A stretch of DNA of 64,000 nucleotides from an uncultured Collinsella sp. (GTDB lineage: Bacteria > Actinomycetota > Coriobacteriia > Coriobacteriales > Coriobacteriaceae). Both the position numbers and the translations under genes were made by a program. Positions 43,227 through 50,825 of the stretch are shown here, piece by piece. How positions within the stretch are numbered: position 1 is the stretch's first letter; each line of letters opens with the position of its first letter. The DNA lies in NCBI GenBank assembly GCA_902496455.1, contig CABVAY010000002.1, positions 21,869 through 85,868 of the forward strand, in the 5' to 3' direction. The notes under the pieces were generated by a model. The model was not told the origin of the DNA. It searched no databases and saw only the letters and a list, made by a program, of their open reading frames with translations.

Positions 43227-43670
43227 ATGGCAAAAGAGGGAAAGAAGCCGATTGGCAAGATTGTCCTAGGCGTCATCGTGGTGCTGGTTATCGTCGGTGC
43301 CGTGGGCTCTATGGGCGGCAATCCAACCGATTCGTCTGCGAGCGATTCGGCAGAACCTGCCGAAGCGACACAGCGGGCTGAGGAGCAAAAAGAACCGCAA
43401 GAACCGTATACCATTGCTGACGAGGCTGAAGACACTTCCAATCAGTTTGCCTATAAGATCACGGGCACGCTGACCAATAACACGGACAAGGAAAAGAGCT
43501 ACATTCAGATTGAGTATGTTCTGTATGATGCTGATGGCAACCAGGTTGGAACGGCTCTTGCAAACACCAATCATCTGAAGGCGGGCGGCTCCTGGAAGTT
43601 CGAGGCGCTGGGTACGGTGTCTCCCGACCAGGTTGCTAGCTGGGAGCGTTCGGACGTAAGCGGTTTCTAG
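43227..43670 (+). CDS. Membrane-anchored FxLYD-domain protein
   Basis: A 147-residue protein with an N-terminal membrane helix (IVLGVIVVLVIVGAVGSMGG), a Ser/Glu/Ala-rich spacer, and a C-terminal beta-sandwich carrying YKITGTLTNNTDKEKSYIQIEYVLYDADGNQVGTALANTNHLKAGGSWKFEA. The VLYDADG segment is the FxLYD motif found in many extracytoplasmic domains. ATG 43227 follows AGGAAGG. It is 33 bp before an HTH protein and a membrane Ser/Thr kinase, so it may be part of that signalling unit. Binding partner unknown. Confidence 0.75.
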   Translation: MAKEGKKPIGKIVLGVIVVLVIVGAVGSMGGNPTDSSASDSAEPAEATQRAEEQKEPQEPYTIADEAEDTSNQFAYKITGTLTNNTDKEKSYIQIEYVLYDADGNQVGTALANTNHLKAGGSWKFEALGTVSPDQVASWERSDVSGF

Positions 43671-43702
43671 CATGTTGCATGCACTGGGGGAGGTGAAGTC
43701 GT

Positions 43703-44125
43703 ATGCCCGATAAAAAGCTGACCGAGGAGTTGCTCAATGAGCTTCTCGATGCGCCGAACATCGATGGCTATATCAGGGAGCACGACTTTGCCGCCCCGTC
43801 GCTTTCGGACTACCTGAAGCAGCTGCTGCAGGAAAAGGGCTTGGAGCGCTCGCGCGTGGTTCGTATGGCCGATCTCAATGAGACCTTTGGCTATCAGATC
43901 TTTACCGGTGCGCGTCATCCGAGTCGCAATAAGGTGCTGCAGATTGCCTTTGCGATGGCGCTGACGCTCAAAGAGACCAACCGTGCGCTGACGGCTGCCG
44001 GGGTAAGCGTTCTTAACTGCAAGGACCGCCGCGATGCGATTATCATCTTTTGCATCGATCGCGGGTGCAGCCTCCAAAAGGTCAACGAGGAACTGTATCG
44101 CTTTGGCGAGGAGACGGTGAGTTAG
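43703..44125 (+). CDS. Helix-turn-helix-like protein next to the Ser/Thr kinase
   Basis: A 140-residue helical protein. Residues 33-90 look like an XRE-type HTH (LSDYLKQLLQEKGLERSRVVRMADLNETFGYQIFTGARHPSRNKVLQIAFAMAL). The C-terminal half (LKETNRALTAAGVSVLNCKDRRDAIIIFCIDRG) recurs in small regulators encoded beside kinases in gut Actinobacteria and Firmicutes (recollection). It starts just after the FxLYD gene and ends 98 bp before the kinase. A regulator controlled by, or controlling, the kinase is a reasonable guess. Confidence 0.65.
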   Translation: MPDKKLTEELLNELLDAPNIDGYIREHDFAAPSLSDYLKQLLQEKGLERSRVVRMADLNETFGYQIFTGARHPSRNKVLQIAFAMALTLKETNRALTAAGVSVLNCKDRRDAIIIFCIDRGCSLQKVNEELYRFGEETVS

Positions 44126-44223
44126 CGCCTGATATCTGAGCCGGCGGAGCTGCCGAACAACGATGCAGACGAACGGGGCGCGGATGCCATGGGGTGTCTG
44201 CGCCCTGCGCTATGATGGAGGCT

Positions 44224-45603
44224 ATGGATACTCAGACCCCAACATATTCCGATGACGAGCTGACCGCAGCGCTTGCCGAGCACCTGGCGTCGCTCGATTG
44301 CGACGACAGCTATCGCGTGGAGCGTGTACTTAAGCGCTCGTCCGTTGAAGCAACCGAGCTCGTGTACTTTGAAGGAACCGGCGGTGGCTCGCTCGGCCCC
44401 TTTGTCCGCAAACGCATCGATGCTTCGGCTCAAATCGGCGGGGCATACGAGCGTCTGTTTGCCGCTCAGCGGGCAGGCAGGCGTTTTGAGCACCTGCCCA
44501 GAATCGTCGATTGTCGTCGTGTGGGCGACGAGCTCAACGTGGTTATGGAATACATCGAAGGGGAGACGTTCGGGGCGCTGGTGGACCGTCTGGGAGCCAC
44601 CCCCGATTATGCGCGTGAATTGTATCCTGCCCTATGCGATGCCGTGGGTGAGCTCCACGCCGGTTTTGCAATGGCGGGGGAGACGTCGGCGCCGGTGATC
44701 CATCGCGACCTCAAGCCGTCGAATATCATCGTGACAGGTGCGAGCTGTACGCTCGATGAGGGCCTGACGTTTTCATCGCTGGTGATTATCGACTTGGGGA
44801 TCGCGCGCGTATGGCGCGATGGCGCCGATGCCGACACCGTCAAGTTTGGCACGCGACCCTATGCGCCGCCCGAGCAGTATGGGTTTGGGCAGACGAGTGT
44901 GCGCAGCGATGTCTACGCACTTGGGGCCCTGTTGTTCTTCTGCTTGACGGGAGTCGACCCTAAACCAGGGCTCGACATGCGCGAGCAATGCGAGGCGCGC
45001 GGCATTCCCACTCCACTTGCCGATGCCGTCTGCATGTCGATGGCGCTCGACCCGGCCAAGCGTTTTGCGAGTGCGGAAGCGTTGGGACGGGCGACGCGCG
45101 CGGCATACGATCTGAGTCGCCCCGTGCGGCCTTCTGCGCCTGCGCCTGTCCGTACTCCGGCCTCGGAGACAGTGTTGGCGTCCCAAGGGCTCCAGAAACC
45201 CGCAGGGCTTCCTGCCCCTGCCGCCTCCGCTGCATGCGGTCTGCTCTCTCGCGTTCCGGAGTCTCTGGGGCGCATTTGGAATACGCTCGTCTGCTTCTCG
45301 CTGCTTGTGTTCTTTGCCGGTAGCCACTTTGCCGTCTTTCACCCCACGGGAGCAAACCAAAGCTACCCGACGTGGCTTCTCATAATCGAGTATTTTTTCT
45401 TTGTCGATGGCCTTATGGTGCTTATGCATTTTGCGCTGCTCGATAAGCGCCGTCTTCGTCGGCGATTCGCATTGCTCGACAGCTATCGCGGCAAGAAGCT
45501 CGCGAAGCTCTTGCTCAAGGCATTGGGTGTGCTGCTCCTATGCATGATCGTCATAGTCGCGGTTGCCAATGCGACCGGCGTCGTCGATACCTCCGCTACC
45601 TAA
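44224..45603 (+). CDS. Membrane Ser/Thr protein kinase
   Basis: A 459-residue Hanks-type kinase. The catalytic loop is IHRDLKPSNI, the metal motif reads IIDLG in place of DFG, and the activation segment ends KFGTRPYAPPEQYG, with SDVYALGALLFF after it. FVRKRID probably carries the ATP-binding Lys. A Pro/Ala linker leads to three C-terminal membrane helices (LVCFSLLVFFAGSHF, LLIIEYFFFVDGLMVLMHF, LLKALGVLLLCMIVIVAVAN) and no PASTA repeats, so it is not a PrkC-type wall sensor. ATG 44224 is only two bases after GGAGG; the start is slightly uncertain. Confidence 0.87.
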   Translation: MDTQTPTYSDDELTAALAEHLASLDCDDSYRVERVLKRSSVEATELVYFEGTGGGSLGPFVRKRIDASAQIGGAYERLFAAQRAGRRFEHLPRIVDCRRVGDELNVVMEYIEGETFGALVDRLGATPDYARELYPALCDAVGELHAGFAMAGETSAPVIHRDLKPSNIIVTGASCTLDEGLTFSSLVIIDLGIARVWRDGADADTVKFGTRPYAPPEQYGFGQTSVRSDVYALGALLFFCLTGVDPKPGLDMREQCEARGIPTPLADAVCMSMALDPAKRFASAEALGRATRAAYDLSRPVRPSAPAPVRTPASETVLASQGLQKPAGLPAPAASAACGLLSRVPESLGRIWNTLVCFSLLVFFAGSHFAVFHPTGANQSYPTWLLIIEYFFFVDGLMVLMHFALLDKRRLRRRFALLDSYRGKKLAKLLLKALGVLLLCMIVIVAVANATGVVDTSAT

Positions 45604-45608
45604 AAGAA

Positions 45609-45631
45609 AAAGGGCCCCATTGGGGCCCTTT
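45609..45631. terminator. Bidirectional terminator between kinase and wall hydrolase genes
   Basis: AAAGGGCCCC and GGGGCCCTTT pair perfectly over 10 bases around ATT, with A-rich and T-rich flanks for the two convergent genes. Confidence 0.82.
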
Positions 45632-45641
45632 GCAGTTGCAC

Positions 45642-46775
45642 TTAGATGCGGTTCATCTGAGCGGCGACTTTGTTGTACCAGTCCTGCCACGTGGGCGGGC
45701 AGTACTTTTTGGCCGCTGCTGGGGTAAGGGTGGAGCCGTAGTTGGCGCCCAGATAGGCAACGTGAGCGGAGATGCCCTCGCTCCAGCTGCCAAAGCTGCG
45801 CCAACCGCCGCCGCGGGCACTCCAGCCCCAGGCGTTGTAAGAATTGGCGCAATAAGCACCCTTGGTGCTCTCGATGCAGGCGATGGCGGGGGACCAACGG
45901 GGGTCGACACCGGTATTCCAAGCGGCGACGGCAAAGTTATAGCCCTGGCCTGCCATGGGGGAGCCGGCGAGATAATTGTCGATGCGGCCTGTCCACTCAT
46001 TAATGAACGAATCGTAATCGGAGCTACCGGTATTGGCGTTGTTCACCGTGGTGTCGATGGTGGTGTTGGTGTTGGTGGCCTGGCTGCTGGAATTGCTGCC
46101 GCTTACGCCCTCGCCCGAGAGCTTCTCGGCGGCAGCGGCCTTATCGGCCTCAAGCTTGGCAAGCTCGGCGGCATTTTCCTGCTCGGCTTTTGCCTGTGCC
46201 TCGCTGCGGAGCTGCTGGGCCTGCGCCAGCGCATCCTCGGCGTTTTTCTGCTCCGCCTCAAGCTGAGACTTGGCCTGTTGGAGCTCAGCCTTGTTCTGCT
46301 CGAGTTCGGTTTGCATGTTATTGAGCTGCTCGATCTCGTCGACGCTCGAGCTCGTGATCTGGTTGGTGTATTTGCAGGTCGTGATGAACTCACCCAGGCT
46401 CTGTGCGTTGACCAGGAAGCTCACGATGGGATTGGTGCCCTTCTGATACTTGTACAGATCGCGCATGGCGGAGCTTGCCTTGGCCTGCTGCTCGGGAAGC
46501 TTGGCCTCGATTTCCTCGATGCTTGCCTCATTGGAGTCAATCTGCTTTTGCAGGTCATCGAGTTTGGTGCGGGCGTCGTTGTAGGCGCTCGTGGCGGCTT
46601 CGATCTTCTGCTGGGCTGCGGAAAGCTGGTCCTGCGTTGCCTGCGAGGCGGCATACGCCGCAACGGGGGAGAGCATCGGCGTGGCCGTCAGCGCAACGGC
46701 GAGCGCGGCGCTCGTGATGATACGAGCCGGCTTCGACGCAATGAGCGCTGCGGTGCGATGATTCGAATGCTGCAT
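45642..46775 (-). CDS. Secreted coiled-coil protein with lysozyme-like C-terminal domain
   Basis: A 377-residue exported protein. A signal peptide (IITSAALAVALTATPMLSPVAAYA) precedes a long coiled coil (about 45-225, Gln/Glu/Ala heptads with GTNPIVSFLVNAQSLGEF inside), as in PcsB/CwlO-type hydrolases. A Ser/Asn/Thr linker leads to a C-terminal domain (AAWNTGVDPRWSPAIACIESTKGAYCANSYNAWGWS ... ISAHVAYLGANYG) with a glucosaminidase/transglycosylase look and a candidate Glu in CIESTKG. It probably remodels peptidoglycan. ATG 46775 follows GAGGG. Confidence 0.78.
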   Translation of the reverse strand: MQHSNHRTAALIASKPARIITSAALAVALTATPMLSPVAAYAASQATQDQLSAAQQKIEAATSAYNDARTKLDDLQKQIDSNEASIEEIEAKLPEQQAKASSAMRDLYKYQKGTNPIVSFLVNAQSLGEFITTCKYTNQITSSSVDEIEQLNNMQTELEQNKAELQQAKSQLEAEQKNAEDALAQAQQLRSEAQAKAEQENAAELAKLEADKAAAAEKLSGEGVSGSNSSSQATNTNTTIDTTVNNANTGSSDYDSFINEWTGRIDNYLAGSPMAGQGYNFAVAAWNTGVDPRWSPAIACIESTKGAYCANSYNAWGWSARGGGWRSFGSWSEGISAHVAYLGANYGSTLTPAAAKKYCPPTWQDWYNKVAAQMNRI

Positions 46776-47009
46776 CCAGTCCCTCTGCAATCAATCGTAG
46801 GTTATGGTTCGAGGTGTATTCTACTACTGCTTTCGACCTCAACTTGAACCTTAAAGGTCCCAAAGGGTCAAGTTGAACTTGAGGCTTTGGCTTTGACCTG
46901 CAGTTATGATGAATTGTTGAGAAACCATAGAGTTCAACTTTAACGTTACGGCACCCTATTGCAACGGGATTCTTGGCTGTAAAAGCTACTTCAACGTGGG
47001 ATTTTGCAA

Positions 47010-47642
47010 CTACAGGGTTCCTTCGCGACGAGCCTGCTCCACCTCTTTGAGTGCGTCGGCGGGAGTGAAGGAACAGGTGCCATCGCCGAGCTTGACCACC
47101 TGTATGTCGTCGCCGGTATGGGCTTCTCCGCCTTGTAGCACCACGCCGAAAATGCCCTCGTGGGGAAAGATACAGTCGCCGGCGAGATAGTAGATGGCAC
47201 AGCGGGTGTGGCAGACCTTGCCGATCTGACTGATTTCGACCAGGACATCGTTGCCAATCTTGAGCTGCGTTCCCAGGGGGAGCGAGAGCAGGTTGATGCC
47301 CTGGGTTGTGAAGTTCTCGCCAAAGTCGCCCTCGTGCACATCGAGCCCGCGCGCCTGCGCCGTCTGGATAGACTCTGCAGCTAAAAAGGAAGCCTGGCGG
47401 TGCCAATGCCCGGCGTGCGCATCGGAGGCGAGGCCAAACTGCTCGATGACGGTGTCGTGCCCGTCGGCGACGGGTGACTTACGCGTGCCTTTGTGCTCCG
47501 ACGTGTTGATTGAGACGATACGGGCAGGCCCGTTGTAGGCGTCGTTTGCCGTGCGCAGGTGAGCGGTCGCTTTCGCACGTTCCGCCAGCTCGCGCTTCGC
47601 AGCATTGAGGATGGGATTATCGGTCGGATGGTTTTGGGGCAC
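47010..47642 (-). CDS. MOSC-domain protein
   Basis: A 210-residue protein of the MOSC family (molybdenum cofactor sulfurase C-terminal domain). ARIVSINTSEHKGTRK begins the beta-barrel; EGDFGENFTTQGINL and IGKVCHTRCAIYYLAGDCIFPHEGIFGVVL are the conserved core with the cysteine that would bind persulfide or the cofactor. Related proteins (YiiM, MoaC-fused forms) act in molybdenum-cofactor transfer or detoxification. The start is GTG 47642 with AAGG upstream. No molybdenum genes are nearby in this window. Confidence 0.82.
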   Translation of the reverse strand: MPQNHPTDNPILNAAKRELAERAKATAHLRTANDAYNGPARIVSINTSEHKGTRKSPVADGHDTVIEQFGLASDAHAGHWHRQASFLAAESIQTAQARGLDVHEGDFGENFTTQGINLLSLPLGTQLKIGNDVLVEISQIGKVCHTRCAIYYLAGDCIFPHEGIFGVVLQGGEAHTGDDIQVVKLGDGTCSFTPADALKEVEQARREGTL

Positions 47643-47864
47643 GTGTGCGCCTTTCGCTCGAAGATGTCAATACGCTGAATCCTACAACAACGGTAGGTTC
47701 ATTGCCCATTGTCATAGAACGGTGGGCGCCGTCTTCGTGCTGGACGATTACGTCGATTGCCATAGATACGGTGGAGCTTTGGGCGCCGGCGGCTTGGCAC
47801 GCTAAAATAAATCAGTTGCGCAAAGACCGCCCGTTGTGTGGGCAGTTCATGATAGGAAGTTTCC

Positions 47865-49121
47865 ATGGCATTGCAATTTACAGAGCGCGAGTTCATTCCC
47901 GTGCTGCTTGGTGGCGACATCAACGCCTATTCGGTGGCGCGCGCCTTCTACGAGGAGTACCAGGTCAAGAGTCTGGTCTTTGGCAAGTATCAGACGGGTC
48001 CCGCGTACCGCAGCCAGATTATCGACTACACGCCCAACGTGGATATCGATACCATGCCCGTGATGCTCAAAACCGTCAATGGCATTGCCCAAGCGCATGC
48101 CGATAAGACGATTGTCCTTGTGGGCTGTGGCGACAACTATGTCGCTCTCGTGGCTCAAGCCAAGGATGCCCATGAGTTGGCGGATAACATCATCGCGCCT
48201 TACGCTCCCTATAGCATGCTTGAGCAGTGCCAGAAGAAGGAGATCTTCTACGAGCTGTGCGAGAAGCATGGCGTGCCCTATCCGCACACGTTTACCTTCA
48301 CCATGGCGATGCTGAACGCCCAAGGCGAGGCACCTGCCGAAGTGCTCGACCAGATCGATTTTCCCTACCCGATGATTCTGAAGCCTTCTGACGGCATCAT
48401 GTGGTGGCAACATGAGTTCGAGGGCCAGAAGAAGGCCTATGAGATTGCCGACCGCGCCGAGCTGGAACAGGTCATTCGCGATTCGTATGCCAGCGGCTAC
48501 ACCGACGACCTGATCTTGCAGGATCGCGTGCCCGGCAACGACGAGTACATGCGCGTGCTCACTAGCTATTCCGACCGCAACGGCAAGGTCCGCATGATGT
48601 GCCTGGGCCATGTGCTGCTCGAGGAGCATCAGCCCCACGGTGTCGGCAACCATGCCTGTATCATTACCGAGCCCAACGACGAGCTCATGGGCGGCGTGCG
48701 CAAGTTGCTCGAGGACCTTCACTTTGTGGGCTATTCCAACTTTGACGTTAAGTACGACGAGCGCGACGGCTCGTTTAAGTTCTTCGATTTCAACACGCGC
48801 CAGGGCCGCAGCAACTACTACGTCACCAACAGCGGCTTTAACGTTGCCAAGTATGTGGTGGACGAGTATGTGTTCAACCGCCCGTTTGAGCCGGAGTTTG
48901 TGACGGCGCAGGACGAGGCGCTGTGGATGGTCGTCCCCATGGGCGTCGTCGACAAGTACGTCAAGGATCCCGAGCTGCGCGCTAAGGTGCATCGCCTGGA
49001 CAAGGAAGGCAAGGGCGCCGACCCTTCGTTTATGAAGGGCGACTTTGTCTTTAACCGCTGGCTGCGCATGTGGCACACCAAGCTGCGCCACTTTAAGCTG
49101 TTCAAGACGTATTACAAGTAG
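47865..49121 (+). CDS. D-aspartate ligase-like ATP-grasp enzyme
   Basis: A 418-residue ATP-grasp enzyme. It resembles D-aspartate ligases (Aslfm of Enterococcus faecium) along its length: FIPVLLGGDINAYSVARAF at the start, VLVGCGDNYVALV, KKEIFYELCEKHGVPYPHT, ILQDRVPGNDEYMRVLTSY, RMMCLGHVLLEEHQPHGVGNHACII, FFDFNTRQGRSNYYVTNSG. Those ligases add D-Asp to the lysine of the peptidoglycan precursor by way of aspartyl phosphate. An aspartate racemase gene follows 84 bp later, which would supply D-Asp. ATG 47865 follows AGGAAG. Exact acceptor unproven. Confidence 0.8.
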   Translation: MALQFTEREFIPVLLGGDINAYSVARAFYEEYQVKSLVFGKYQTGPAYRSQIIDYTPNVDIDTMPVMLKTVNGIAQAHADKTIVLVGCGDNYVALVAQAKDAHELADNIIAPYAPYSMLEQCQKKEIFYELCEKHGVPYPHTFTFTMAMLNAQGEAPAEVLDQIDFPYPMILKPSDGIMWWQHEFEGQKKAYEIADRAELEQVIRDSYASGYTDDLILQDRVPGNDEYMRVLTSYSDRNGKVRMMCLGHVLLEEHQPHGVGNHACIITEPNDELMGGVRKLLEDLHFVGYSNFDVKYDERDGSFKFFDFNTRQGRSNYYVTNSGFNVAKYVVDEYVFNRPFEPEFVTAQDEALWMVVPMGVVDKYVKDPELRAKVHRLDKEGKGADPSFMKGDFVFNRWLRMWHTKLRHFKLFKTYYK

Positions 49122-49205
49122 ATGAGCGCGGCGCCCGTCCGGTTTGCATCGGGCGGGCGCGGGTATGATACGCGCAATTGCGCAAGCGTCACCAAGGAGG
49201 CGGCG

Positions 49206-49952
49206 ATGGAAAAGCTGGGAGTTATCGGCGGCATGGGCGCCGAGGCCACGTCGTATTACTACGACCAGGTGGTGCGTCATACGGCTGCTGCCTGCGATCA
49301 GGAACATATCGACATGGTGGTGCTCTCCAAGTCGACCATGCCCGACCGCACGTTGGCCATTAAGACCGGCGAGCATGCCAAGCTGCTGGCGACCATGAAA
49401 GAGTGTGCCCAGGCACTCGAGTCGCTGGGCTGTGCGCACATTGCCATTCCCTGCAACACGTCGCACTACTTCTACGACCAGATCCAGTCGTTTACGAAGG
49501 TGCCGATTATCCACATGCCGCGTGAGTCGGTGCGCTATGCCCTTGCGGGTGCGGTGATGGGGGAGTGCGAGTTCGACCCCAACCTGAGTATGCCGGCCGA
49601 GCCGGTGCACAAGATTGGCATTATGGGAACCGATGGAACCGTGGGCGCGGGCGTCTACGGACGCGAATGTAAGGCTGCGGGTGTTGAGGTTGTCTATCCC
49701 AGCGAGAAACGTCAGAACGATGTGATGTCGCTTATCTACGATGACGTGAAGGCCGGACGTGAGCCCGATATGGATAAGTTCGACCGCGTGATGTGGGAGT
49801 TCGCCCGTAGCGGCTGCGACCGCGTCATTCTGGCCTGCACCGAGCTCTCGGTGCTGCAGAAATACCGCGAGATGCCCGAGATTACCCTCGACGCCATGGA
49901 CGTCTTGGTGCGCGAATCCGTCATCCGCAGCGGCGCCCCCTACCGCCAATAG
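49206..49952 (+). CDS. Aspartate racemase
   Basis: A 248-residue cofactor-independent Asp/Glu racemase. The two catalytic cysteines are Cys83 in IPCNTSHYF and Cys201 in ILACTELSVL; GGMGAEATSYYYDQV and SKSTMPDRT bind substrate. The CNTSH form fits aspartate racemase rather than MurI. ATG 49206 follows AAGGAGG. Placed behind the D-aspartate-ligase-like gene, it very likely feeds D-Asp to the cell-wall cross-bridge. Confidence 0.88.
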   Translation: MEKLGVIGGMGAEATSYYYDQVVRHTAAACDQEHIDMVVLSKSTMPDRTLAIKTGEHAKLLATMKECAQALESLGCAHIAIPCNTSHYFYDQIQSFTKVPIIHMPRESVRYALAGAVMGECEFDPNLSMPAEPVHKIGIMGTDGTVGAGVYGRECKAAGVEVVYPSEKRQNDVMSLIYDDVKAGREPDMDKFDRVMWEFARSGCDRVILACTELSVLQKYREMPEITLDAMDVLVRESVIRSGAPYRQ

Positions 49953-49971
49953 CCCTCGATCTGCCAAAAAG

Positions 49972-49988
49972 GGACAGGTTTATTTTTG
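49972..49988. repeat. Second copy of the GGGACAGGTTT-TTT intergenic repeat
   Basis: AGGGACAGGTTTATTTT lies inside a CCAAAAA...TTTTTGG palindrome just after the racemase gene. See the copy at 28275-28290. Confidence 0.35.
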
Positions 49989-50012
49989 GTAGGTATTATC
50001 TGGGGAAACAGT

Positions 50013-50050
50013 AAAGGCCTCGGCTCGTTTGGTGCGAGCCGAGGCCTTTT
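50013..50050. terminator. Bidirectional terminator between racemase and ecfT
   Basis: AAAGGCCTCGGCTCG and CGAGCCGAGGCCTTT pair over 15 bases around TTTGGTG, followed by a T-run. Confidence 0.87.
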
Positions 50051-50078
50051 GCGTTGGGTGGTTGCTGTCGGTGGTGAA

Positions 50079-50825
50079 CTAGAACAGGAAGCCGATGGCG
50101 ATGAGGGCGATGCTGACGATGAGCACGGCGATGTCCAGACCCTTGATGGGATAGCGCTTGTACGAGCTGGCGCGTGTGCGCAGATAGAAGCCGCGCTGTT
50201 CTGCCGCCAAGGCTGTGGCATCGGTCTTGCCCACGCTCGAGATGAGCAGTGGCACGCACAGTGGCAGCATGAGCTTAAGCTTCTTGATGGGGTTCTTGGT
50301 ATCGTACTCGACGCCGCGTGCGGTCTGCGCCTCCATGATGGCATTCATCTCCTGACCAAACACCGGTACAAAGCGCAGCGCCGTGGTAAAGGTGAAGGCA
50401 TAGCGATACGGCACATGCAGCACCTCGACGCAGGCGTTGGCAAGGTCGTTGAGCTTGGTCACCATGAGCATGAGGATGAGTGGTAACGCCACACCCAGCA
50501 GGCGCAGGCAGGCCTTCGATCCTGTGATGAGGCCCGTGTCGGTGATAAAACCCCACACCACGTTGCCATCGCGCATAAAGGCCAGCTGAAGCACCAGCAT
50601 GATAAGCGCGAGCGGAATCAGCAACTTGAGCAGCGAGAGCAGACGGTCGACGACGCCGGCGTAAGCTCCCAGTGCGAGCGTGAGCGCCAGAAAGCCCAGC
50701 AGCGCCACGTAGGTGTCGGACAAAAAGATGCCGACGATGATGGCGGCGGCGAGGCCCAGTTTGACGACGGGATTCAGGCGATGCAGCAGCGTATCGCCCG
50801 GCATGTAGTCGATGACGTTAACCAC
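50079..50825 (-). CDS. ecfT: ECF transporter transmembrane T component
   Basis: A 248-residue membrane protein that couples ATP hydrolysis to substrate-binding S proteins in energy-coupling-factor importers. It has membrane helices plus two Ala-Arg-Gly-type coupling motifs: AQTARGVEYD and AAEQRGFYLRT. HVPYRYAFTFTTALRFVPVF is typical of the family. I start it at GTG 50825, which overlaps the fused ATPase stop (GTGGTTAA) and has AAGGAG 10 bases upstream. It is the last gene of the Trp-attenuated operon. Confidence 0.88.
   Translation of the reverse strand: MVNVIDYMPGDTLLHRLNPVVKLGLAAAIIVGIFLSDTYVALLGFLALTLALGAYAGVVDRLLSLLKLLIPLALIMLVLQLAFMRDGNVVWGFITDTGLITGSKACLRLLGVALPLILMLMVTKLNDLANACVEVLHVPYRYAFTFTTALRFVPVFGQEMNAIMEAQTARGVEYDTKNPIKKLKLMLPLCVPLLISSVGKTDATALAAEQRGFYLRTRASSYKRYPIKGLDIAVLIVSIALIAIGFLF

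Noticed and set aside
45540..46847. 435-codon plus-strand frame, Gly/Leu-rich
   Set aside because: It is antisense to the wall hydrolase; the Leu-rich sequence comes from the coiled-coil codons read backwards.
47847..49967. 706-codon open frame on the minus strand
   Set aside because: It is the mirror of the ATP-grasp and racemase genes, with no ribosome binding site or recognisable domain; high-GC codon use leaves the opposite strand open.
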